A stretch of DNA of 64,000 nt, taken from the NCBI RefSeq assembly GCF_013114625.1, contig NZ_VTXD01000002.1:62001-126000 (forward strand), written 5' to 3'. Of the stretch, positions 54,541 to 64,000 are shown piece after piece. Each line of letters starts with the position of its first letter. Within the stretch, counting starts at the first letter, position 1. The notes below the pieces were generated by a model that was not told the origin of the DNA, did not search any database, and saw nothing but the letters and a program-made list of their open reading frames with translations. A program made the translations under genes and the position numbers. Source of the stretch: Vibrio sp. 99-70-13A1 (GTDB taxonomy: Bacteria > Pseudomonadota > Gammaproteobacteria > Enterobacterales > Vibrionaceae).

Positions 54541-55095
54541 ATGAACAGATCACTGGGTTTAATCGCACTCACCTCAGCGTTAATTGCCTCTAGTGGCAGC
54601 GCCATCGCCCAATCTCAACCAGGTTCGTTCTATACCAATGTCGGAGCGACGATGATTTCAGATGGCTCTGATTCTGAAACGGCTTATTTTGCACAAGCTG
54701 GTTATAACCATTACCTCACCCCTTTTGTTGCTTTAGATTTGAATTATCGTCATACCGCCACATTAGACAGCAGCGTCTCCGCAAACAGCACTAGCTTTGC
54801 TTCAAAATATAACTCTTACGGATTGGGGTTAAAGCTAGAGCAAGGAATTGGCTGGTTTGATCTATACGGTGTAGGCGGAGCAAGTTATATCGATTCTGAA
54901 GTATCACGTTGGAGTGTTGCAAACAGTGCCGTAGAAACAACCAAAGAAAGCAGTATTGAACCTTATGCGAGTGCCGGAATAAAGTTTGCTCCAAAAGGCT
55001 CCCCTCTTCTTTTGGATGCCGGTGTGTCTTATCAGTGGCTACCAAACAATGAAAGTGCCGCATCTTTATTCGCTGGTGCGTATTTAAGTTTCTAA
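54541..55095 (+). CDS. OmpX/Ail-like outer-membrane beta-barrel
   Basis: A 184-residue protein: signal peptide MNRSLGLIALTSALIASSGS with cleavage near AIA (residue 23), then alternating strands and final Phe (SLFAGAYLSF). The pattern AQAGYNHYLTPFVALDLNYR is the small-porin (OmpX/OmpW-like) type. It is followed by a related but defective gene. Confidence 0.82.
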   Translation: MNRSLGLIALTSALIASSGSAIAQSQPGSFYTNVGATMISDGSDSETAYFAQAGYNHYLTPFVALDLNYRHTATLDSSVSANSTSFASKYNSYGLGLKLEQGIGWFDLYGVGGASYIDSEVSRWSVANSAVETTKESSIEPYASAGIKFAPKGSPLLLDAGVSYQWLPNNESAASLFAGAYLSF

Positions 55096-55198
55096 TTTAA
55101 GTTTTCAAAAGTTGCACAACACCATTTATAGAACTTCATACCATATGTTATAGTTTCACTCTTGTTGAAACTATAACCCTATGTCATGGGAGCTTTAA

Positions 55199-55770
55199 AT
55201 GATCGATCTAAATAAAAATTATCTGCAATGTGTTATTACAGGGCGGCGCTTCTAGCCAGTGCTCACCTTCACGCCGCATCATCTCAAAATGACATTTATA
55301 CTGACCTTTGTGTCTCTTCGAATAAAAGTAGCGACTCCTCCACTTTGGCGCTTCACTATAAAGTTGGGTATAACTACTACTTCACCCCTTTTATTGCCCT
55401 AGATCTGAGCTATACAGACTCAAGCACGCTGTCAGATCCATCTAAAGCTCCAAATAGCAGTGAGTTCAGCACGAGTTATAAGGGAGTTGGCGCAGGTGTA
55501 AAACTTCAACACTATCTAAATAAGCGATTCTCTATTTACGTAAAAGGCGGTGCGTCACACCTAACCATTACAGAGCGATCGTGGGACCAAGCGAACCAAG
55601 CCTACGTGGACACTGAAGACAAAGGGGTTTACCCATATGGATCACTCGGTGTAGATATGTTGGCCCCGATGAGAAACCTAAAGTTCAATGCTAATTACAA
55701 CTTCCAGTTACTCAACAGTGATTCAAATGCTTCTGCGTTTACTCTTGGTGTGAATTACCAATTTAAATAA
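55199..55770 (+). pseudogene. Second OmpX-like gene, frameshift in the signal peptide
   Basis: The body (KVGYNYYFTPFIALDLSYTD ... FTLGVNYQFK) is paralogous to the preceding barrel. From ATG 55199 the frame gives MIDLNKNYLQCVIT and then stops; the coding frame resumes as ALLASAHLHAASSQND. One missing base in the G-run at 55241–55243 would rejoin them into a normal signal peptide, TGAALLASAHLHA. So the gene is probably non-functional, unless a start at 55230 (MCYYRAALL) is used. Confidence 0.75.
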
Positions 55771-55803
55771 GCTAGAGGCGACATGACCGAGTATTGGAAT
55801 GAC

Positions 55804-56805
55804 TTATCTACGAGTTATTTTTCTCGGCACTAATTCAATACCCGCTTGATAGCGCTTTGCTGAAGCATTAATCGCCAACGCAAAAGCGCTGTCTGCAATC
55901 ACTTCAAACTGTTGCGGTAGCGAATGTACTTTGAATGGCAAGAAGTCTAGTAAACGGTTATCACCAAACGTCGCGAGTTTGATTTTATCTACCCATTCTG
56001 GCTTCTCTAGCAATACATCTAATACACCTTCAAGCAAAGTATATGAGGTTGTGACTATGGCATCAGGCACTGTATCTTGAGCAATCCAACCTTCCAATAC
56101 TGACTTTCCTGATGCGCGATCAAAGTGCTCACCATAGCCAACACAAGACTCACGCTTATTATCAGCAACATTTTTTTTGTTATAAGCTGTGATAGCCGCC
56201 TCAAAGCCAAGTTGACGTTCACGAGAAATATTCAGATCAGGCAGAGCACCTATTAGCCCTACACTTTCAATGCGTTCTTCAAGTAAGGAATGGGTCACTT
56301 CATACGCGGCTCCGAAATCTTCACTGATTACGCATGCAAAGTGCTCATCATCTAACGGTCGGTCAATCGCAATAACTGGTGTGCCTGATTTCTGCATCTT
56401 CAAATAAAACTGATTAGCATCGGGCATTGCACTTGCTACAAACAAAGCATCAATTCTTCTGCTGACTAAGGCTTCCGCTACTTTGCGTTCCGTTTCTGGA
56501 TCATCATCAGAGCAACCAATGAGGATCTGGTAGCCCACTTCTCTTGAGTTCTGTTCAATCAGTTTTGCCAGTCTTGCATAGCTGCTGTTTTCTAAATCAG
56601 GAATGATCAGCCCGAATGATCGGCTATTACCAGCACGTAAAGAAGAAGCTGCGTGGTCAGGTCGGTAGTTATACTCATCCACCACCGCCATCACTTTTTG
56701 CTGTGTCTTTTCGCTGATTCGGTATTTCTGAGCTTTACCATTTATTACATAGCTTGCCGTCGTTTTAGAGACACCTGCCAGTTTTGATATTTCATCTAAT
56801 GTCAT
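55804..56805 (-). CDS. fruR: FruR/Cra-type LacI-family repressor
   Basis: A 333-residue LacI-family protein: HTH MTLDEISKLAGVSKTTASYV (residues 1–20), hinge, then a sugar-binding domain with FGLIIPDLENSSYARLAK typical of FruR/Cra. It is divergent from fruBKA, which it represses until fructose 1-phosphate binds. I chose the ATG at 56805; the frame runs 46 codons upstream but the family begins with this HTH. Two FruR-type palindromes lie upstream in its own leader. Confidence 0.92.
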   Translation of the reverse strand: MTLDEISKLAGVSKTTASYVINGKAQKYRISEKTQQKVMAVVDEYNYRPDHAASSLRAGNSRSFGLIIPDLENSSYARLAKLIEQNSREVGYQILIGCSDDDPETERKVAEALVSRRIDALFVASAMPDANQFYLKMQKSGTPVIAIDRPLDDEHFACVISEDFGAAYEVTHSLLEERIESVGLIGALPDLNISRERQLGFEAAITAYNKKNVADNKRESCVGYGEHFDRASGKSVLEGWIAQDTVPDAIVTTSYTLLEGVLDVLLEKPEWVDKIKLATFGDNRLLDFLPFKVHSLPQQFEVIADSAFALAINASAKRYQAGIELVPRKITRR

Positions 56806-57308
56806 ATGAGTGACCAGTATTTTGTGCGTGAGATCATAGAACAAAAGATATGATCCTTGGTTGAGTTGAATTATATGCTGAAACGATTCAGTATAAAAGC
56901 TGAAAGGATTCAGCAAAATCCAAAAAGTGACAAACATCATCATTTTGTATAGTTCTAATGTTCTAAGCTCTAAGCTCTAAGAAGTAAAGATTCAGCTAAG
57001 CAGAAAGAACAAAGTAATAGAATATTGATAGCCATTAGCTTGATGGTCACGACTTTGAGAAACGCGATTTAGCAGCAAATACAATTTTAACTGGATAGAT
57101 TGTTTTGCTGAATTTTTTTACTTAATTTGCTGAAACGATTCAGCTAAACGTTCAGCCTAGTTACTTATGAGTAGTCTCAGATCTCAAGAACAGCTCTAGA
57201 GATAATGATTAACAAAAAATGACTGCTGGTTCCTAGCGAATAGTAACCAAGAACAAATGATGAATCGTGACAAACATACATTCTCAGGCGCTAAGCGAAA
57301 GAGGCAAC
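56806..57308. promoter_or_regulatory. fruR–fruBKA divergent region with three FruR operators
   Basis: About 500 bases with palindromes GCTGAAACGATTCAGT (56877–56892), GCTGAAAGGATTCAGC (56899–56914) and GCTGAAACGATTCAGC (57129–57144), and a half-site TGCTGAA near 57110. They match the FruR/Cra consensus and place two sites at the fruR side and one at the fruB side, so the repressor should control both directions. Confidence 0.88.
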
Positions 57309-58445
57309 ATGCTTAAATTAAATATTACTGATATTTCAATGGCTCAAGCCGCTGAAAACAAATTAGACGCAATTAAAGTCATTGCTCAAGATCTGACAAA
57401 TAAAGGTTTAGTCGATGCTGGCTATGTTGAAGGCATGCTTAACCGAGAAGCTCAGAATTCAACATTCCTTGGGAATGGTATTGCCATTCCTCACGGCACA
57501 ACCGACACCAGAGAACTCGTTAAAGAAACTGGCGTAGCGGTTCACCACTTCCCTGAAGGTATCGATTGGGCTGATGGCAACCGAGTATACGTAGCAATTG
57601 GTATTGCGGCTAAATCTGATGAGCACCTTGGTATTTTGAAACAGTTAACCAAAGTGCTGTCGGCTGATGGTGTTGAAGAGAAGCTAAAACAAGCCGTTTC
57701 AGCAAAAGAAGTGATCGCTCTGCTTAATGGTGAAGTTCAGCTTGAAGCGGATTTAGATCCATCACTCATTCAATTACTTTTCCCAGCAAGTGACATGATT
57801 CAAATGTCTGCTGTTGCGGGCGGTTTACTGAAAAATACTGGCTGCACAGACAACTCTTTCGTGGCTGACCTAGTAACAAAGGCACCCACTCACCTTGGCA
57901 AAGGGCTTTGGTTATTAGGCAGTAGCCAAGGAGTCAATCGCACTGCCGTTTCTTTCGTTTCAACTGCTAACGACTGTGAGTTTGAAGGAACGCCAGTAAA
58001 AGCTTTAGTCGCTTTTGCAGCTTGTAATAGCGCTCATCAAAATATTATCAATAATCTAAGTTCGCTGGTTTTCTCTGGTAAACAAGACTCTCTATTAAGC
58101 GGCAATACTGAGCAAGTCATGGCTATTTTGAAGGGAGAAGAGCCCGCGACTTCAACGAATGAATCATCTGATAACACGGCAGTATTTAAAATTAAAAATG
58201 CTCACGGTTTACATGCTCGCCCGGGTGCAATGTTGGTTGCAGAAGCCAAGAAGTTTGAATCAACTATCCGAGTTTCAAACCTAGATGGCGATGGAAAAGA
58301 AGTAAACGCCAAAAGCTTAATGAAAGTTATCGCACTTGGTGTTAAACACGGCCACCAGCTTCAGTTCACCGCTGACGGGGTTGATGCACCACAAGCAATA
58401 GAAGCGATTGGTAAAGCTATCGCATCTGGTTTGGGCGAAGGTTAA
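57309..58445 (+). CDS. fruB: Fructose PTS diphosphoryl transfer protein (EIIA–HPr, FPr)
   Basis: A 378-residue fusion: N-terminal EIIA-Fru domain with its phospho-His region GIAIPHGTTDTRE (about residue 63), a central linker domain, and C-terminal HPr-like domain with the phosphorylation-site motif NAHGLHARPGAML (His about 304). It passes phosphate from enzyme I to FruA. I chose the ATG at 57309 with AGAGGC upstream; the frame is open 14 codons further. Ten bases separate it from fruK. Confidence 0.93.
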   Translation: MLKLNITDISMAQAAENKLDAIKVIAQDLTNKGLVDAGYVEGMLNREAQNSTFLGNGIAIPHGTTDTRELVKETGVAVHHFPEGIDWADGNRVYVAIGIAAKSDEHLGILKQLTKVLSADGVEEKLKQAVSAKEVIALLNGEVQLEADLDPSLIQLLFPASDMIQMSAVAGGLLKNTGCTDNSFVADLVTKAPTHLGKGLWLLGSSQGVNRTAVSFVSTANDCEFEGTPVKALVAFAACNSAHQNIINNLSSLVFSGKQDSLLSGNTEQVMAILKGEEPATSTNESSDNTAVFKIKNAHGLHARPGAMLVAEAKKFESTIRVSNLDGDGKEVNAKSLMKVIALGVKHGHQLQFTADGVDAPQAIEAIGKAIASGLGEG

Positions 58446-58454
58446 GGAGCTGTT

Positions 58455-59456
58455 ATGTCATCTATAAAGCAAACTTCCACAATGGCAAAGCAATCGAAAG
58501 TGGTTACCGTCACTTTAAACCCAGCGCTCGACCTTACTGGCAGTTTAAACACATTAAATGTCGGCTCAGTAAGCTTAGTTGACCGAGGTTCTTTGCACGC
58601 CGCAGGTAAAGGCGTGAATGTTGCTAAAGTGCTGTCTGAACTAGGTGCAGATGTCACGGTAACAGGGTTTCTTGGGTTGAATAACCAAGAACCATTTTGC
58701 AAACTTTTCGAATCAATCGGGGCCACAGACAAGTTCATCCGTGTCGAGGGCGCAACAAGAATCAACGTTAAATTAGTCGAGGAATCTGGCGCGGTAAGTG
58801 ACATTAATTTCCCAGGCGTTCCTGTTGATTCAGAAGCAATCGCCTCTTTTGAGAAAACGTTATTCGAACTTGCTGAAAGCCATGACTTCTTTGTTATTGC
58901 TGGCAGCTTGCCACAAGGTATCACACCTGCAATGTGCGCATCTTGGGTAAAAAGCTTACGAGATCTCGGTAAGAAAGTGCTGTTCGATAGCAGCCGAGAT
59001 ACGTTAGAAGCCGGCATCAAAGCTCAACCTTGGTTGATTAAGCCTAATGAAGAAGAGCTTTCACACCTTGTGCAAAAAACATTAAAAACAAAAGAAGATT
59101 GCCAACCTGTTGCCGAACAACTGGCTGAAACAGGCGTCGATAATATCGTTGTATCACTGGGCGCCGACGGAGTGATGTGGCTGAACCAAAATGAATGGCT
59201 GCATGCTAGGCCACCCCGCATGAAAGTAGTTAGCACGGTTGGCGCAGGAGATACCCTAGTCGCAGGGCTTTGCTGGGGCCATATGCAGCTCATGCCAAAA
59301 TCTGAATTACTGACATTCGCCACTGCGCTTTCAGCTCTCGCTGTCACGCAGGTGGGTGTTGGACTCACTAGCCATCAAGAGCTGGACTCTCTACAAGAAC
59401 AAATCCAATTACATCCGCTTAGTGCTTTGAAAGCTCATAGTGCTACACGCAAATAA
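58455..59456 (+). CDS. fruK: 1-phosphofructokinase
   Basis: A 333-residue PfkB-family kinase: VTLNPALDLTG at residues about 17–27, LHAAGKGVNVAKVLSELG (first PfkB signature) and the second signature VSTVGAGDTLVAGLCWG with the catalytic Asp (about 263). It converts fructose 1-phosphate to fructose 1,6-bisphosphate. It is the second gene of the operon. Confidence 0.95.
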   Translation: MSSIKQTSTMAKQSKVVTVTLNPALDLTGSLNTLNVGSVSLVDRGSLHAAGKGVNVAKVLSELGADVTVTGFLGLNNQEPFCKLFESIGATDKFIRVEGATRINVKLVEESGAVSDINFPGVPVDSEAIASFEKTLFELAESHDFFVIAGSLPQGITPAMCASWVKSLRDLGKKVLFDSSRDTLEAGIKAQPWLIKPNEEELSHLVQKTLKTKEDCQPVAEQLAETGVDNIVVSLGADGVMWLNQNEWLHARPPRMKVVSTVGAGDTLVAGLCWGHMQLMPKSELLTFATALSALAVTQVGVGLTSHQELDSLQEQIQLHPLSALKAHSATRK

Positions 59457-59472
59457 GGACAAAAGGTTTATT

Positions 59473-61245
59473 ATGAATATTGCCATTATTACAGCTTGCC
59501 CAAGTGGCGTAGCGAACAGCATCATTGCAGCAGGGTTGCTCGAACAAGCGGCTAAATCTCTTGAATGGAATGCGTCGATTGAATGTCAGTCAAGCGTACT
59601 CCCTAGTTCACCACTAACAGACAGCATGGTCGCGATGGCTGATGTTGTGGTTATCGCAGCCAACACAGACGTTGATAATGCGCGCTTTGTCGGCAAGAAA
59701 GTGTATCAAGCAGCAATCTCCGAATGCACAGTAGATGCAAAAGCATTTCTAGAAAAAGCGTCAGCAGAAGCAACAGTATTAGACGCTTCTCAAGTTGTGA
59801 AAACAGTCTCTGAAAATACGGCGGTAACTGGTACTTTAACCGGTACATCAACAACTGTAGGCAGCAAGAAGATCGTAGCGATTACCGCTTGTCCGACTGG
59901 CGTTGCACATACCTTTATGGCGGCTGAAGCACTTGAAGCAGAAGGCAAACGCTTAGGTCACCAAATCAAAGTGGAAACTCGCGGCTCTGTAGGTGCGAAG
60001 AACCAACTGACAGACCAAGAAATCGCAGACGCTGACCTTGTTATCATTGCAGCAGACATCGACGTTCCTCTAGATCGTTTTAACGGCAAAGCGCTATACA
60101 AAACAACGACAAGTCCTGCTTTAAAGAAAACAAAGCAAGAGATGGAAAAAGCATTCGCAGAAGCTAAGCCATACCAACACACAGCTTCTTCAAATTCAGC
60201 ACCTGCAGACGAGAAGAAAGGCGTGTACAAACACCTAATGACAGGTGTTTCTCACATGCTTCCTGTGGTAGTAGCAGGCGGCCTGATCATCGCATTGTCT
60301 TTCGTTTTCGGTATCGAGGCGTTTAAAGAAGAAGGCACACTAGCAGCTGCACTGATGACTATCGGTGGTGGTTCTGCGTTCGCACTGATGATCCCTGTTC
60401 TTGCTGGTTTCATTGCATTTTCAATTGCTGACCGCCCTGGTCTGGCTCCTGGTCTAATCGGCGGTATGCTGGCTAGCTCAACTGGCGCAGGTTTCCTAGG
60501 AGGTATCGCGGCGGGTTTCATTGCAGGTTACGCAGCGAAATTCATTGCCGACAAGGTTCAACTTCCACAATCCATGGAAGCCCTCAAGCCAATCCTGATC
60601 ATTCCGTTTATCGCGAGTTTATTCACTGGTCTTGTAATGGTGTACATCGTGGGTGGTCCTGTTTCTAGCGTAATGAGCGCAATGACTGACTTCCTAAACA
60701 ACATGGGAACGTCTAACGCGATTCTTTTGGGTGTGATTCTAGGCGCGATGATGTGTTTCGACCTTGGTGGCCCAGTAAACAAAGCCGCTTACACATTCGG
60801 TGTTGGTCTGCTGGCTTCGCAAACTTATGCGCCAATGGCGGCTATCATGGCTGCGGGTATGGTTCCAGCCCTAGGTATGGGTCTTGCGACTTTCCTGGTG
60901 AAAGACAAATTTGAAGCAGGCGAGCGTGAAGCAGGTAAAGCATCATTTGTCCTTGGTCTATGTTTCATCTCTGAAGGCGCCATCCCATTCGCAGCGAAAG
61001 ATCCAATGCGTGTTATCCCAGCTTGTATGGCGGGTGGTGCATTAACGGGTGCCCTATCAATGATGTTTGGCGCGCAACTTATGGCTCCACATGGCGGTTT
61101 GTTTGTACTGCTGATTCCAGGTGCTATCTCTCCAGTTCTGATGTACCTAGTGGCAATTGCAGCAGGTACAGCAGTAACAGGCTTCGGCTACGCAGCACTG
61201 AAAAAGATGGGTGATAGCAAAGACAAAAAAGCAGTCACTGCTTAA
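59473..61245 (+). CDS. fruA: Fructose PTS permease EIIBBC
   Basis: A 590-residue protein: an N-terminal degenerate EIIB' domain (ITACPSGVANSIIAAG), a second EIIB with the phospho-Cys in ITACPTGVAHTFMAAEAL (about residue 143), and an EIIC of about ten membrane segments (VGGPVSSVMSA, FDLGGPVNKAAYTFG, FISEGAIPFAAKDP). It imports fructose as the 1-phosphate. The ATG at 59473 has AGGACAAAAGG upstream and the family-like start MNIAII. Confidence 0.95.
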   Translation: MNIAIITACPSGVANSIIAAGLLEQAAKSLEWNASIECQSSVLPSSPLTDSMVAMADVVVIAANTDVDNARFVGKKVYQAAISECTVDAKAFLEKASAEATVLDASQVVKTVSENTAVTGTLTGTSTTVGSKKIVAITACPTGVAHTFMAAEALEAEGKRLGHQIKVETRGSVGAKNQLTDQEIADADLVIIAADIDVPLDRFNGKALYKTTTSPALKKTKQEMEKAFAEAKPYQHTASSNSAPADEKKGVYKHLMTGVSHMLPVVVAGGLIIALSFVFGIEAFKEEGTLAAALMTIGGGSAFALMIPVLAGFIAFSIADRPGLAPGLIGGMLASSTGAGFLGGIAAGFIAGYAAKFIADKVQLPQSMEALKPILIIPFIASLFTGLVMVYIVGGPVSSVMSAMTDFLNNMGTSNAILLGVILGAMMCFDLGGPVNKAAYTFGVGLLASQTYAPMAAIMAAGMVPALGMGLATFLVKDKFEAGEREAGKASFVLGLCFISEGAIPFAAKDPMRVIPACMAGGALTGALSMMFGAQLMAPHGGLFVLLIPGAISPVLMYLVAIAAGTAVTGFGYAALKKMGDSKDKKAVTA

Positions 61246-61340
61246 CATTTGTAATCACGCCTCGTTTAGCTAGGCTTTGTTATCTAAACCTAGCTATCTA
61301 AACCCTAGCTATCTAACTCTAATCATCAACTAAAAACCTC

Positions 61341-61375
61341 AAAGCCCCTTATTGGATAACTCCAAAAGGGGCTTT
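61341..61375 (+). terminator. Rho-independent terminator of fruBKA
   Basis: AAAGCCCCTT ... AAGGGGCTTT followed by CTTATTTT, 96 bases after fruA. Confidence 0.85.
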
Positions 61376-61461
61376 CTTATTTTGGTTCGTTCAGTATTTA
61401 ATGAATGTATTTAATCTATAAAGCTCATAAAACGTTACGACCATGTAGCCTAAACTGATAC

Positions 61462-63396
61462 TCAACTTTCTGAATACACGGCTTGATTACGACCCGAACG
61501 TTTCGCTTCATATAAGTTTTGGTCAGCTTTCCTAAAGTACTCATCGTTTAAATCGAGTTCAATTGGTAATGCTGGATGGCTCACTCCAATAGAAGTGGTG
61601 ATATCCAACTTTCCGGCGCTGGTTTCAAACTTTGTTTGGTTGAACGCTTCTAAAATAACTTGAATACGCTTTTCTACTGAATCGTCATCTATCAGCACAA
61701 CTAAGAATTCTTCGCCCCCCCAGCGAATAAACAACTCATTTTTAGCCAATAAACTACGAACTCGAGTTGCAGACTCTTTTAATACTTCATCCCCAACATC
61801 ATGACCATGTTGATCGTTCACTTGTTTAAAGTAATCTAAATCCAATAATGCAATTCGATAAAACAGGGATTTAGACAGCACTTTACCCGCTTTTACTTGG
61901 TGATAATAATAGCGACGATTATTCAAACCCGTTAATGGATCGATAAACGTTAAGTCCTCCAATTCCTTGTTCTTTCTATGTATCAACACCGTTTTTTGGA
62001 TCGTTAATGTAATAATGACAATGGCAATGATCCCCCAGATGCATGCAACCTGGAAACGGAGTCTTTCTTTCGCTAACTTGGCTTCTGTTAGTTTTTTCTC
62101 AACATCTAACAAATCACGCTCTTGCTCAATTCGACGCGTAGCAAAAGCATTTTCAAGGTTATATACCTTGCCTAATAACTGCTGTTTGTCTTGCTTATAA
62201 AAAATTCGATACATCTCCAATGCAGATTCTGAATCCCCTAAGCTGCTATACACTTCTGCTTTTTGTTTGTATGAACTTGTCACCCACCTTTCATGGTCAA
62301 TTTCAGTAAAGACAGCAATGGCTTCATCAACCATATTCAAAGCGAGTTGGTGCTCTTTGAGTTGATTCAAACTTTTCGCCAATAACAAATAACACTGACC
62401 AAACTCCAATGGATATTCTTTACTGGCAGGGAAATTAAGACACTGTTCAGCGGTCTTTTGAGACTCTTCATATTGCTCCAATAACAGCAACACTTCAGAT
62501 TTACCTTTCAATTGAATTAGGTTATCTCGGGCTGAAGCTTTTTCTTTATCGAAATACAGTTGAGATTCAGAATACGCTGCAATAGAGTTTTCAACATCAC
62601 CGAGCCGGTTGTAAATGAACGCTTCATTGAGGTAAATGGTGTGCATTAGCGGGTCATTAATTACGCCACTTTCGTTCAACAAATGACGAGCTTTTTTCAT
62701 ATATTCAAGGGCCTTCTGCCACCTTTCAATATGAAGATAAAGTAAACCTAAGTTGTTATGGATAGTGCTGTTATAAAAATCATCCTCTATCTCTGTTGCT
62801 ACTTTTATCCCTTGAGAGAAATACCGTTGAGATTTTAATAGCTCATTCAAAGAGTTACTGATAAAACCAGCCGCATTATAAGCACGTGGAAGCGGATACA
62901 ATATATGGTTATCTTCGGCTAAGGTTATCGCCTGAGTGATTAAGATTTCAGCTTGTGGAATACGGCTATGCCTGGCATGGCTCACTGCTTCATCAATCAA
63001 AAGAGAGACGGTTAGCCAAGTCATACCCTCTTTGTCAGCTAAGTTTTTTAACCGCAGTGTTAAGGCTTCTTCGGTTCTATTATCTTTTTGATTTTTAGAT
63101 AGGTTTATTTGTATTTTGAGCCAATACGCTTTTTCAGTAGGCGTCAGTTTAGATGAACTCGTTAACTTTAATGCTTCTAGTTGAGAAGAAGATTCTTGGG
63201 GGTCGGTTTTCGTACGCTCAAAGACAGACAATAGCTGTCGACCGAGATCGGATTTGGTTAACTCAATTTCAGGATGTGAAGCGGCTTTGTGCTTAATACT
63301 GCTCGTGTCCGATTGAAATACTAATATATCAACGGTTACCACAGCCCAAATACAAATCCCAATCACCAAAAATGAAAGTAAAATACTTTTTCTCAT
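61462..63396 (-). CDS. TPR-containing diguanylate cyclase (GGDEF)
   Basis: A 644-residue protein: N-terminal membrane helix (KSILLSFLVIGICIWAVV), a periplasmic or exposed region of about six TPR-like helix pairs (for example FYNSTIHNNLGLLYLHIERW), a second membrane helix near residue 450 (VACIWGIIAIVIITLTI), and a C-terminal GGDEF domain with signature GGEEF in RWGGEEFLVVLID. A GGEEF is active in most cases, so c-di-GMP synthesis is likely. A typical RxxD inhibitory site is not evident. Start chosen at the ATG at 63396; the frame is six codons longer. Confidence 0.9.
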   Translation of the reverse strand: MRKSILLSFLVIGICIWAVVTVDILVFQSDTSSIKHKAASHPEIELTKSDLGRQLLSVFERTKTDPQESSSQLEALKLTSSSKLTPTEKAYWLKIQINLSKNQKDNRTEEALTLRLKNLADKEGMTWLTVSLLIDEAVSHARHSRIPQAEILITQAITLAEDNHILYPLPRAYNAAGFISNSLNELLKSQRYFSQGIKVATEIEDDFYNSTIHNNLGLLYLHIERWQKALEYMKKARHLLNESGVINDPLMHTIYLNEAFIYNRLGDVENSIAAYSESQLYFDKEKASARDNLIQLKGKSEVLLLLEQYEESQKTAEQCLNFPASKEYPLEFGQCYLLLAKSLNQLKEHQLALNMVDEAIAVFTEIDHERWVTSSYKQKAEVYSSLGDSESALEMYRIFYKQDKQQLLGKVYNLENAFATRRIEQERDLLDVEKKLTEAKLAKERLRFQVACIWGIIAIVIITLTIQKTVLIHRKNKELEDLTFIDPLTGLNNRRYYYHQVKAGKVLSKSLFYRIALLDLDYFKQVNDQHGHDVGDEVLKESATRVRSLLAKNELFIRWGGEEFLVVLIDDDSVEKRIQVILEAFNQTKFETSAGKLDITTSIGVSHPALPIELDLNDEYFRKADQNLYEAKRSGRNQAVYSES

Positions 63397-63573
63397 GCAG
63401 AGATAACCTTTCAAGAAAACACACTCATGAGGAGACTCGATAAGGCAATCACCGAATCAACCCCCTCTAATTATTCTTACAATCATACTGTAACGTTAGC
63501 TGATACTGTAGAGCATTCTAGAAACTAGAGGGAAATTGATAAAAAGCACTGATATTAAATTCGATGTATTTCT

Positions 63574-64000
63574 TTACGCTTGGCATAGCCCTGCCGGATT
63601 TTCATCACGGTCAGTACGGCGAATAACGAACATTAAATTAACCAATAATAAAATTCCGGTCACGCCTAAACCAACACCAATTCCGCCCCAAATTCCAGCT
63701 AATTGATATTCAGGCATAAGATACCAAGCAGCAGGAATGCCAAACAACCAGTAACCAATTGCTGTCATTACCGTCGGCATAGAGACAATTTTCATCCCTC
63801 TTAATAGGTTAATCGCCAATAGTTGCCACGCATCGACAATGAAGCACAGCGCAACCACCCAGATTACAGAGGTTAACAAGGAAGACATACCAGCAGAGCC
63901 TTCATCTAGGTTAAACAAGCCCGCAATAAACTCTGGCCAAATAATGAAAATTGCAGACAACACTACGCTAAGTAGCGTCACTAAAATAAAGCTTTGTATA
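63574..64000 (-). CDS. MATE-family efflux transporter, 5' part outside the window
   Basis: The C-terminal about 140 residues of a MATE (NorM-type) sodium- or proton-driven multidrug exporter: membrane helices with FILVTLLSVVLSAIF, LFNLDEGSAGMSSLLTSVIW and GMKIVSMPTVMTAIGYWLFG. The frame is open to the end of the window, so the gene continues to the right. Confidence 0.85.
   Translation of the reverse strand, partial: IQSFILVTLLSVVLSAIFIIWPEFIAGLFNLDEGSAGMSSLLTSVIWVVALCFIVDAWQLLAINLLRGMKIVSMPTVMTAIGYWLFGIPAAWYLMPEYQLAGIWGGIGVGLGVTGILLLVNLMFVIRRTDRDENPAGLCQA

Overview
The window looks like chromosome II of a Vibrio or close relative. It carries guaC, a fruR–fruBKA locus, NrtS, the BenE/XRE-cupin pair, many LysR/AraC regulators and low-to-medium GC. 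This assignment is inferred from gene content; no rRNA or tRNA was seen. The left end cuts into a gene of unknown function and the right end cuts into a MATE efflux gene.

1–16.4 kb: mostly single genes and short operons. They include a DCC-family protein, a DMT exporter, a coupled pair of membrane-associated GTPases, a VOC protein, a cytochrome b / cytochrome c' divergent pair, an enoyl-CoA hydratase with a LysR, a BenE-type transporter with a divergent XRE-cupin regulator, a TVP38/DUF2141/SDR run and a Crp/Fnr-like regulator. A deletion scar near 9.04 kb joins the 3' parts of two genes. 16.4–17.9 kb is a graveyard of gene ends, a dispersed repeat, an IS30-like DNA-binding protein and a four-copy direct repeat. 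17.9–21.6 kb is a compact, visibly GC-richer operon (VOC-like, DhaK, DhaL, LsrF-like aldolase, DUF1097) that looks like an uncharacterised sugar-catabolic pathway.

22.3–24.3 kb: NrtS, a soluble chemoreceptor and an EAL protein form a probable nitrate/signalling block. 24.8–35.5 kb has an AraC and a PEBP protein, a tandem duplication of a DUF1254/DUF1214 gene plus a 3-hydroxyacyl-CoA dehydrogenase (second dehydrogenase copy truncated), a FadL-like protein, two LysRs and an outer-membrane barrel.

36–52.9 kb: the standout is a Tn7-like CRISPR-associated transposon of the type I-F3 (Tn6677-like) class inserted beside guaC. It has tniQ–cas8/5–cas7–cas6, a one-spacer typical array, a separate atypical repeat–spacer–repeat cassette, an Xre repressor, a winged-helix/helicase gene pair, cargo (two SDRs, a FISUMP protein, a lipase-like lipoprotein, an AraC) and tnsC–tnsB–tnsA. 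The atypical spacer encodes the same peptide (KRTTFIRVQ) as the end of guaC. It matches the guaC coding strand at 23 of 32 bases, with all nine mismatches at codon third positions. The transposon end lies 49 bp beyond that protospacer, the spacing known for this class. The Xre promoter/operator found before the atypical cassette recurs before the helicase pair, which suggests that pair is co-regulated with homing. The element looks recently inactivated: single lesions break tnsA (TAA), tnsB (TGA), cas8/5 (TAA) and cas7 (frameshift), while tniQ, cas6, tnsC and xre are intact. No left end could be found.

52.9–64 kb: guaC with a terminator-like hairpin in its leader, two OmpX-like barrels (the second with a frameshifted signal peptide), fruR, fruBKA with three FruR-type palindromes, a TPR–GGDEF protein, and the C-terminal part of a MATE transporter.
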